This document shows positions 14,936 to 20,065 of a DNA stretch of 20,065 nt, one piece after another (position 1 is the stretch's first letter; every line of letters starts with the position of its first letter). The position numbers were made by a program, and so were the translations under genes. Source of the stretch: Desulfovibrio sp. UBA6121 (GTDB lineage Bacteria; Desulfobacterota; Desulfovibrionia; Desulfovibrionales; Desulfovibrionaceae); assembly GCA_002422505.1 (NCBI GenBank), contig DIVX01000040.1, positions 1 to 20,065 of the forward strand, in the 5' to 3' direction. Under the pieces are notes generated by a model, which had not been told where the DNA came from, made no database searches, and saw nothing but the letters and a program-made list of their open reading frames with translations.

Positions 14936-15597
14936 GGCTGGCGCTCCTGGCCGGAGCTGGCGGCGGCGGTGTCGGCCCGCACGCCCCGGAAGGTCAGGCG
15001 ATGGATGGGGGAAGGCCCGAGCTGGCGCAGGGCTTCAAGGTGCGCGGCGGTGCCGTAGCCTTTGTGAATGGCCAGACCGTAGCCTGGGTGCAGGCGGTCG
15101 AGCACGCAGAGCAGATGATCGCGAAAGGTCTTGGCCAGGATGCTTGCGGCGGAAATGGCCGGAACCAGGGCGTCGCCGCCGATGACGGTGCGCTGCGGCA
15201 GGCTGGTCTGCACGGTCTGGTTGCCGTCGATGAGCAGCAGGGCCGGGGCCAGGCGCAGGCGCGCAATGGCGCGCTCCATGCTGCGCAGGGAGGCTTGCAG
15301 GATATTGACGCGGTCGATCTCCGCTGGCCAGGCCAGGCCGAGGGACCAGGCCAGGGCCTGGGTGCGGATGGCGGTGGCCAGGGCCTCGCGCCGGGGCGCG
15401 CTGAGGGCCTTGGAGTCCGTGAGGCCCGGCAGGTCGAAAGCAGCGGGCAGGATGCAGGCGGCGGAGACCACCGGCCCGGCCAGGCAGCCGCGCCCGGCCT
15501 CATCCACCCCGGCGTGCAGGGCGGAGGGCGAAAGGCCCAGGAGGTTGCCGGAGTCTGGCAGGAGCGCCTGGGTTGCTTTGGGGGGGCGTTTGGTCAT
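14896..15597 (-). CDS. rnhB: Ribonuclease HII
   Basis: A 233-residue enzyme that cleaves the RNA strand of RNA-DNA hybrids and removes single ribonucleotides from DNA. The signature GVDEAGRGCLAGPVV gives catalytic D32 and E33. D124 (LLIDGN) and D160 (SILAKTFRD) complete the acidic set. The conserved HKGYGT-x2-H is present (about 178-186) and the C-terminal HR-x-TFRGV is seen at 199-206. The N-terminal 27 residues are an extension ahead of the core. The ATG at 15597 has a GGAAAG-like ribosome site. The gene lies 27 nt after the end of the DsrE-type gene if that gene reads through its TGA. Confidence 0.95.
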   Translation of the reverse strand: MTKRPPKATQALLPDSGNLLGLSPSALHAGVDEAGRGCLAGPVVSAACILPAAFDLPGLTDSKALSAPRREALATAIRTQALAWSLGLAWPAEIDRVNILQASLRSMERAIARLRLAPALLLIDGNQTVQTSLPQRTVIGGDALVPAISAASILAKTFRDHLLCVLDRLHPGYGLAIHKGYGTAAHLEALRQLGPSPIHRLTFRGVRADTAAASSGQERQPCLPGLTMHATSK

Positions 15598-15624
15598 GCG
15601 CTTTCCGGTGGCCCCAGCGGGCGG

Positions 15625-15945
15625 CTAGTAGTTCAAAATCTTGTCCGCTGCGCGGATGTAGGCGGCGAGCTGTTTCATGCCTTCACGCCGCACCTGGGCG
15701 TTTGCCTCCACGCCGTGGAGGTCCAGGCATTTGCCTCAGGCCGCCAGCACACCCTCGCTTAAGGTGAACAGCTTGGCCTGTTCGGCGAGGGGGAAGACCG
15801 GGGCTTCGCCAGCGAGGAGCTCGGCGGCGGGGCCGTTCAGAAAAATGGTCACGTCGTCGCCCTCGTTCAGCAAAAAATTGCCCAGGCGCAGGGCGTTCCA
15901 CTTGATCTCCGGGTCCGGGCTGGAAAGCACGATGAGTGTTTGCAT
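15625..15945 (-). CDS. DsrE-family sulfur-relay protein, probable selenoprotein (Sec at in-frame TGA)
   Basis: Read with TGA at 15736-15738 as selenocysteine, the gene encodes 106 residues, the usual size for small DsrE-like proteins. The N-terminus (MQTLIVLSSPDPEIKWNALR) and LGNFLLNEGDDVTIFLNG match the family. Sec70 falls in LAA-U-GKCLDLHG, where relatives have the CxxC motif (ILACGTCL), giving U70-x2-C73. The 36 codons after the TGA continue the family pattern to the end (MKQLAAYIRAADKILNY, compare the usual DL...SDKVL), then TAG. The ATG at 15945 has an AGGAAGGA ribosome site. Reading through the TGA shortens the gap to rnhB from 138 to 27 nt. A SECIS-like stem-loop follows the TGA. DsrE proteins carry sulfur on Cys or act as thiol-redox proteins, which is fitting in a sulfate reducer. 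A recent nonsense mutation (TGC to TGA) is the alternative. Confidence 0.85.
15693..15727 (-). promoter_or_regulatory. Bacterial SECIS-like element just downstream of the in-frame TGA
   Basis: In the mRNA, CCUGG (15727-15723) pairs with CCAGG (15697-15693), and CCUCCAC (15721-15715) pairs perfectly with GUGGAGG (15711-15705) around a GGC loop (15714-15712), leaving an asymmetric internal bulge. The loop begins 21 nt after the UGA and starts with G. Both properties agree with bacterial SECIS elements, which bind SelB and lie inside the coding region after the UGA. Confidence 0.7.
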
Positions 15946-16042
15946 GGGGTCCTTCCTTGGCGTGGGGCAGTGGCGAGCGACCAAGGTAGGCGCAAGCGGC
16001 TGCAGAAGCAAGAGGCCTGGGCCAGGGCGCAGGAAACGCCAA

Positions 16043-16077
16043 GTCCCCGGCAGACCCTTGCGGGGTCCACCGGGGAC
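16043..16077 (-). terminator. Stem-loop after rplS, possible terminator or processing site
   Basis: GTCCCCGG and CCGGGGAC (8 bp, 16077-16070 with 16050-16043) enclose a second ACCC/GGGT pairing. It lies about 31 nt beyond the rplS stop, between rplS and the DsrE-type gene. No T tract follows, so it may attenuate or protect the RNA rather than end it. Confidence 0.45.
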
Positions 16078-16108
16078 GCGGGTGTCCGTGGTGCGGGCTA
16101 GTGGGTGA

Positions 16109-16459
16109 TTAATCCCAGGCCTGGCGGGACTTAACGCGGGCGGCCTTGCCAGCCAGGTTGCGCAAGTAGTAGATGCGAGCGCGGCGGACCTTGCCGTTGG
16201 CAACGATCTCGATCTTGTCGATGGCCGGGGTGTGCATGGGGAAGATGCGCTCCACGCCCACACCGTCGGAGACCTTGCGCACGGTGAAGTTGGCGTCGGT
16301 GGTGCCGCGGTTCACGCGCAGAACAACACCCTGGAAAATCTGGATGCGCTCTTTGTCGCCCTCGATGATGCGGGTGTGCACCTTGACGGTGTCGCCCGCG
16401 CGGAACTCGGGCAGGTCCATGCGCATGTGTTCACGTTCGATAGTCTTCATGATGTCCAT
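16109..16459 (-). CDS. rplS: 50S ribosomal protein L19
   Basis: This 116-residue protein has the full L19 pattern: DLPEFRAGDTVKVHTRIIEG, ERIQIFQGVVLRVNRG, FTVRKVSDGVGVERIFPMHTP and KVRRARIYYLRNLAGKAARVK. L19 lies at the 30S-50S interface. The start at 16459 has GGAG spaced 7 nt. A second Met three codons later begins the conserved part, so the first three residues are a small extension. It sits 37 nt after trmD, the usual rpsP-rimM-trmD-rplS order. Confidence 0.97.
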   Translation of the reverse strand: MDIMKTIEREHMRMDLPEFRAGDTVKVHTRIIEGDKERIQIFQGVVLRVNRGTTDANFTVRKVSDGVGVERIFPMHTPAIDKIEIVANGKVRRARIYYLRNLAGKAARVKSRQAWD

Positions 16460-16496
16460 ATGTCGGCTCCTTTTCTGGAAAAACTGTCGTTTTGAA

Positions 16497-17813
16497 TTAC
16501 CCTGCGTCGCCCAGCAGCCTATCCACCAGGATGGCGGCGGCGGAGCGAACCGGCAAGTGATTATACGCCGAAAAACCTCGCACGGGCGTTACGATGGCCT
16601 GGGCCCGCGCCAGCACCTCCGGGGCCAGGCCGTGGCCGGTGCCAAGCACCAGCAGCACCGGAGACTCCTTCAGCCAGGCGCGCACAACGCCGGGCGGGGT
16701 GAAGTCGATGCTGCGCTCCTTGCGGCCGCGCGCCGGGCGGTACCCGGTGCGGGCGCAGGTGGCCACCAGCTTCGGGGCCATGCCGGTCTGGGTGCTCACC
16801 CAGTCCAGCGCCTCGTCCAATCCCGTCACCATGCGCCCCAGGCGCAGGGCCTGGGCGCGGTCCGGGTTGGCCCGTCCCCCCGCGCCTTCGGTCCAATGGT
16901 CCAAAAGGCGCTGCCCAAGTTCCCGCTGATCATCAAGCGGAGTGGCCAAAAGCACACCACCCAATTCATAGGTGCGGGAAACGCGGCACATATCGTGTAT
17001 ATCGAGGTTTGTCAAAGAGACTGTGGACGTTTTTCCCGCTTTATCCAGCACGGGATGATGCAGCAAACAGAGAAACAGGCTGCGCCCAAGGGCTGCCGGG
17101 CGTCTCAGTCCGCGCAGAAAATTCAGGTCGCTTCCCGCCAGGGGGGCCTCCTGCAACAGCTCCGGCCTGCGCTCCAGGGTGCGCACCAGGGAGGCCTCGC
17201 GCCGCCAGCGGGCAATGGCCGCGTGCGAGCCGCCGCGCAAAACCTCGGGCACCTGGCGTCCCTGGTACACCTCTGGCCGGGTGTAGTGCGGGTGCTCCAA
17301 AAGCCCGTCGGAGAAGCTCTCGGCGTCGCCGGATTCCTCCTTGCCCATGAAGCCCGGCACAAGGCGCGCCACGGCCTCCACAAGGCACAGGGCGGCAGCC
17401 TCGCCACCGTTCAGCACGGCCTCGCCCACGCAAACGCTCTCCAGGCCCTCGGCCTCCAGCAGGCGCTCGTCGATGCCCTCGTACCGGCCGCAAACCAGGG
17501 TCAACGCGGGCTCACGGGCCAGCTCGCGCGCAAAGGCCTGCGTCAACGGACGCCCGGAGGGCGCAAGCACCAACCTGCGTCCGGGCGCGGCCACGCTCTT
17601 CAGGGCCGCGGCCAGGGGATCGGGCAGCATGACCATGCCGGGCCCGCCGCCGTAGGGCCGGTCGTCCACGTGCTGGTGGCGGCTGGTGGAAAAGTCGCGC
17701 GGGTTCACCAGGTCGAAATCGATGAGCCCGGCCTCTCGTGCGCGCGCAATCTGCGCACAGGTCAGCGGGCCTGCGAAAAATTCAGGAAAGAGCGTAAGAA
17801 TGGTGAAACGCAC
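16497..17813 (-). CDS. trmD: tRNA (guanine-N1)-methyltransferase TrmD with extra C-terminal SPOUT-type RNA methyltransferase domain
   Basis: A 438-residue protein, about 190 longer than ordinary TrmD. Residues 1-235 are TrmD, which makes m1G37 in tRNA from S-adenosylmethionine: MRFTILTLFPEFF, DRPYGGGPGM (51-60), CGRYEGIDER (108-117) and the knot loop VGEAVLNGGEAA. From about 248 (SLFLCLLHHPVLDKAGKTS) to the end is a second domain resembling the family of SAM-dependent RNA methyltransferases known as a TrmD fusion partner in Desulfovibrio and as a stand-alone protein elsewhere (Methyltrn_RNA_4 type). It includes NLDIHDMCRVSRTYELGGV and LVLGTGHGLAPEV. Its substrate is unknown to me. The start is GTG at 17813, only 2 nt after the rimM stop and with no clear ribosome site, so it is probably translated by coupling. 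Confidence 0.93.
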   Translation of the reverse strand: MRFTILTLFPEFFAGPLTCAQIARAREAGLIDFDLVNPRDFSTSRHQHVDDRPYGGGPGMVMLPDPLAAALKSVAAPGRRLVLAPSGRPLTQAFARELAREPALTLVCGRYEGIDERLLEAEGLESVCVGEAVLNGGEAAALCLVEAVARLVPGFMGKEESGDAESFSDGLLEHPHYTRPEVYQGRQVPEVLRGGSHAAIARWRREASLVRTLERRPELLQEAPLAGSDLNFLRGLRRPAALGRSLFLCLLHHPVLDKAGKTSTVSLTNLDIHDMCRVSRTYELGGVLLATPLDDQRELGQRLLDHWTEGAGGRANPDRAQALRLGRMVTGLDEALDWVSTQTGMAPKLVATCARTGYRPARGRKERSIDFTPPGVVRAWLKESPVLLVLGTGHGLAPEVLARAQAIVTPVRGFSAYNHLPVRSAAAILVDRLLGDAG

Positions 17814-17815
17814 GA

Positions 17816-18607
17816 CTATTTCGCTCGTTTCGCAGGTTTGGCAGCCCGCGCTGGCTTGGCCTGCTTCGCCGCAGGACCGGACCGCGCCGGACGTGTGTCA
17901 CGCTCTGGCCGTTCAGGCCGTTCTGGCCGGGCGGGCTTGTCGGCCTGCGCGGACTCCTCAAGGTACAGCTCCAGCAGGCCCGGCGGCGGGTCGATGTGGA
18001 TCAGCCCAGCCTCGGCGTCGAGGCCCAGAAGGAACTCCGGCACGGCGGGAAAGAGGATCTCCCGGCCATTTGCGGCACGGATGACCCAGGTGAGCTGGCC
18101 CGGGGTATCGAGAATGGCCTCGAACACGCCCACGGGGGTCTCGTCAGCCAGCAGCACGCGCGCGCCGATGAGCCGGTGCAAATACTCCTCGCCTTCGTCC
18201 GGCGGTGGCAGGTCGGCCTCGGAAACGAAAACCTCGGCTCCGTGCAGGGCCTCGGCCGCGTCGCGGTCGCGCACGCCATCCAGGGCCAGGATGAGGCGGC
18301 CGTTGTTGTCGCGCGCGGCGGCAACCACATACGGACGCGGCCTGCCCTGGCCGGGCCGGGCGGGCTTGGCCGCCAGGGCGGGCGCAGGCCTTCCCGCCTT
18401 GCCTGGGGCGTGGCCGCCTGGGGCCGACCGGACGGGAGCTGGCGCCGCCAGCGCGGGCACGACGAGAAAGAGCGTGCTGCCGGGCGCGAAAAGCAGCGGG
18501 GAGTCGGCATGGATGTCCATGCACAACTCCCCACGGATGCCGTGCGCCTTGGCCACGCGGGCCACTGCGACCAGTCCGTGCCGGTCGGTACCCGCTGTGC
18601 CCGGCAT
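17816..18607 (-). CDS. rimM: Ribosome maturation factor RimM with internal insertion and basic tail
   Basis: A 263-residue protein; typical RimM has about 170. It assists 30S maturation by binding S19. The N-terminal barrel begins LVAVARVAKAHGIRGELCM, and the core resumes with GRLILALDGVRDRDAAEALHGAEVFVSEADLP. The PRC-like part carries GARVLLADETPVGVFEAILDTPGQ and ILFPAVPEFL. Between residues of about 56 and 91 an Ala/Pro/Gly/Arg-rich stretch interrupts the N-terminal domain. After about 218 a tail with PERPERPERD and Lys/Ala-rich repeats is added. Both additions are low complexity and probably disordered. The ATG at 18607 is 4 nt after the khpA stop. Confidence 0.95.
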   Translation of the reverse strand: MPGTAGTDRHGLVAVARVAKAHGIRGELCMDIHADSPLLFAPGSTLFLVVPALAAPAPVRSAPGGHAPGKAGRPAPALAAKPARPGQGRPRPYVVAAARDNNGRLILALDGVRDRDAAEALHGAEVFVSEADLPPPDEGEEYLHRLIGARVLLADETPVGVFEAILDTPGQLTWVIRAANGREILFPAVPEFLLGLDAEAGLIHIDPPPGLLELYLEESAQADKPARPERPERPERDTRPARSGPAAKQAKPARAAKPAKRAK

Positions 18608-18611
18608 GGCG

Positions 18612-18845
18612 CTATTCGATGATCTCGAGCACTGCGCGCCGCTTGGCCTTGGCCGAAGCCGCGCCCAAGAGGGTGCGCATGGCGCGGGCCGTGCGTCCCT
18701 GCTTGCCGATGACCTTGCCCAGGTCCTCTTTGGCGACCTTCAGTTCCAGCACAGCGGTCTGCTCGCCCTCGATCTCTGTGACCTTCACCTCGTCCGGGCT
18801 GTCCACAAGCGACTTGGCGATGTACTCGATCATGTCTCTGAGCAT
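18612..18845 (-). CDS. khpA: KH-domain RNA-binding protein KhpA
   Basis: This 77-residue protein is a single KH domain with the GxxG loop G47-KQ-G50 in LGKVIGKQGRTARAMRTLL. It begins MLRDMIEYIAKSLVDSPDEV, as is typical of the YlqC/KhpA family. It binds RNA, often as a partner of KhpB/Jag. Its place between rpsP and rimM is standard for many bacteria, which supports the call. It is separated from rpsP by 78 nt and from rimM by 4 nt. Confidence 0.94.
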   Translation of the reverse strand: MLRDMIEYIAKSLVDSPDEVKVTEIEGEQTAVLELKVAKEDLGKVIGKQGRTARAMRTLLGAASAKAKRRAVLEIIE

Positions 18846-18923
18846 GGCGGAACCCCCATGTGAATGGTGTGCGCGGGAGATGTGCCGTGAACCCCTGCCG
18901 CGAAACAGGCCCGAAGGGCGCGT

Positions 18924-19163
18924 TTAGGCGCTTTTCTTGGCCACGAGCGAGCGGACGGTATCGCTGGGGGTGGCGCCCAGCTTGACCCACTTGTCGTAGT
19001 TCACCGTGTCGATGACGACCTCGGCGGGATTGGTCATGGGATTGTAGTGGCCCAGGAACTCCAGCGGACGTCCGTCGCGGCGGCTGGCGCGCTCAAGCAC
19101 CACCAGGCGGTAGAAGGGACGCTTTTTGGAGCCCATGCGGGTCAGTCGGATAGTAAGAGCCAT
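18924..19163 (-). CDS. rpsP: 30S ribosomal protein S16
   Basis: A 79-residue S16 with the family start MALTIRLTRMGSKKRPFYRLVVLERASRRDGRPLEFLG shown here in part by its motifs GSKKRPFYR and LEFLGHYNP, followed by YDKWVKLGATPSDTVRSL. It is an early-binding protein of the small subunit. The ribosome site AGGGGGAAAG lies just upstream of the ATG at 19163. It is the first gene of the rpsP-khpA-rimM-trmD-rplS run after ffh. Confidence 0.97.
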   Translation of the reverse strand: MALTIRLTRMGSKKRPFYRLVVLERASRRDGRPLEFLGHYNPMTNPAEVVIDTVNYDKWVKLGATPSDTVRSLVAKKSA

Positions 19164-19210
19164 GGTGTCTTTCCCCCTGAATTGAGTTGTTATTCGGTTT
19201 CAGTCCAAAT

Positions 19211-19226
19211 GGCAAGCAGGCTTGCC
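19211..19226 (-). terminator. Small hairpin between ffh and rpsP
   Basis: GGCAAGCAGGCTTGCC (GGCAAG/CTTGCC stem with a CAGG loop) lies 37 nt after the ffh stop. There is only a weak T-containing run after it, so it may be a weak terminator or an RNA-stability element between ffh and rpsP. Confidence 0.35.
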
Positions 19227-19262
19227 GCTCGCCGCATTCGGCGCGCTTTGCGCCGCTGTTCA

Positions 19263-20065
19263 TCAGCGTTTTTTGCGCTGCTTCCTGTTCTCTTTCTTCT
19301 TCTTGCGTTCGGCCAAAGTCTTCTTGGAAAGCTGCTTCTTGCCCTCGCCGCCCATGCCTGCGGGCATTTCCGGCATGCCGGGCATGGCGGGCATGCCCTG
19401 GGCCATGCTGTTCTGCATCATGGAGGGCGAAAGCTTGGGCTGCGGTTTGGTGCCGGGCGGAGTGTAGCCCGCAGGCATGCCGGGAATCTTGGGCATTTTC
19501 GGCATCTGCGGATTTTTGCCCCCGCCGCCCAGCATCTGCTGCATCATCTTGTTCATTTGCTCAAAATTCTTGATGAGCGCGTTGACCTCGCCCACGGTGC
19601 GGCCACAGCCCTTGGCGATGCGCTCGCGGCGGCTGGCGTTCATGATGGCGGGCTCGCGGCGCTCCTTCTTGGTCATGGAGCCGATGATCGCCTCGGCCTT
19701 GTCGATCTCTTTCTCCGGCACCTGCATGTCGCCCAGCTTCTTCATCATGCCGCCCATGCCGGGAATGAGCTTGAGGATGCTTTCAAGCGACCCGATCTTG
19801 CGCATGCGGCGCATCTGGGTGATGAAGTCCTCCAGGTCGAACTTGGCCTGCTGCATCTTGAGGGCGAGCTTTTCGGCCTCGGCAGCCTCCATGCTGTCCT
19901 GCGCCTTCTCGATGAGCGTCATCACGTCGCCCATGCCCAGAATGCGCTGGGCCGCTCGGTCCGGGTGGAAGGGCTCCAGGTCGGAAAGCTTTTCGCCCAC
20001 GCCGACGAACTTGAGCGCCTTGCCGGTGACACTCTTGATGGACAGGGCGGCGCCGCCGCGCGCGT
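19263..20065 (-). CDS. ffh: Signal recognition particle protein Ffh (partial, N-terminal part outside window)
   Basis: The frame runs off the right edge, and about 267 C-terminal residues are visible. They start in the GTPase domain at ARGGAALSIKSVTGKALKFV and GVGEKLSDLEPFHPDR. The methionine-rich M domain follows, with the 4.5S RNA-binding part SRRERIAKGCGRTVGEVNAL, NFEQMNKMMQQML, and a Met/Pro/Gly stretch with several MPxMP units. The tail is very basic (KKKKENRKQRKKR). Ffh binds signal sequences on the ribosome and delivers them to FtsY. The internal Met at 20000 is not the start, because family sequence continues upstream of it to the window edge. Confidence 0.97.
   Translation of the reverse strand, partial: ARGGAALSIKSVTGKALKFVGVGEKLSDLEPFHPDRAAQRILGMGDVMTLIEKAQDSMEAAEAEKLALKMQQAKFDLEDFITQMRRMRKIGSLESILKLIPGMGGMMKKLGDMQVPEKEIDKAEAIIGSMTKKERREPAIMNASRRERIAKGCGRTVGEVNALIKNFEQMNKMMQQMLGGGGKNPQMPKMPKIPGMPAGYTPPGTKPQPKLSPSMMQNSMAQGMPAMPGMPEMPAGMGGEGKKQLSKKTLAERKKKKENRKQRKKR

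Noticed and set aside
15736..15945. Ending the DsrE-type gene at the TGA (69 residues)
   Set aside because: Family-like sequence continues in frame for 36 codons, and the short form would lack the CxxC-equivalent motif and the C-terminal helix.
16173..18863. 896-codon plus-strand frame across rplS, trmD, rimM and khpA
   Set aside because: It spans four well-identified genes on the opposite strand and has no recognisable domain.

Overview
The window looks like a chromosomal segment of a GC-rich sulfate-reducing bacterium of the Desulfovibrionaceae type (Desulfobacterota). The main evidence is the qmoB-qmoC-qmoD run, which encodes the quinone-interacting oxidoreductase that feeds electrons to APS reductase. 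A second sign is the translation and secretion cluster ffh-rpsP-khpA-rimM-trmD-rplS-rnhB-yraN, in which TrmD carries the extra C-terminal SPOUT-type domain I associate with these bacteria. An apparent UGA-encoded selenocysteine also fits a group known for selenoproteins.

Layout. 1-2513 (+): the 3' end of qmoB, complete qmoC and qmoD, closed by a strong intrinsic terminator. 2574-3022: no intact gene; it holds a decayed phage-integrase fragment and a bidirectional terminator. 3023-3781 (-): a LuxR-type regulator with an autoinducer-binding domain and no luxI in the window. 3782-4347: a long divergent control region with a perfect 16-bp palindrome inside a near-perfect 26-bp inverted repeat, a -10-like box, and a structured leader that resembles the cyclic-di-GMP-I riboswitch class (tentative). 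4348-14035 (+): a two-partner secretion operon made of a TpsB transporter, a 2377-residue TpsA adhesin (FHA-type N-terminus, 15 GLUG repeats in two duplicated blocks, six MBG modules and a C-terminal Cys pair), and a secreted IalB-family protein. 14036-14512: gene-free, with a G8/C8 hairpin flanked by 11-bp direct repeats. 14513-20065 (-): yraN, rnhB, a DsrE-family gene, rplS, trmD, rimM, khpA, rpsP and the 3' part of ffh, probably one or two operons read right to left.

The strongest unusual observation is the DsrE-family gene. An in-frame TGA (15736-15738) sits exactly where the family has the first Cys of its CxxC motif. The reading frame continues for 36 family-like codons to a TAG, and a stem-loop with a G-first apical loop lies 21 nt after the TGA. 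I read it as a selenoprotein (UGKC motif) whose C-terminus would be lost in automatic annotation.

The second theme is 2574-14035, which looks like an inserted surface-adhesion island between two housekeeping blocks. It has an integrase remnant at one edge, a quorum-sensing-type regulator, a palindromic operator candidate, a possible c-di-GMP-sensing leader, and a Cys-hooked TPS adhesin with an IalB partner. The regulatory logic is inference from layout.
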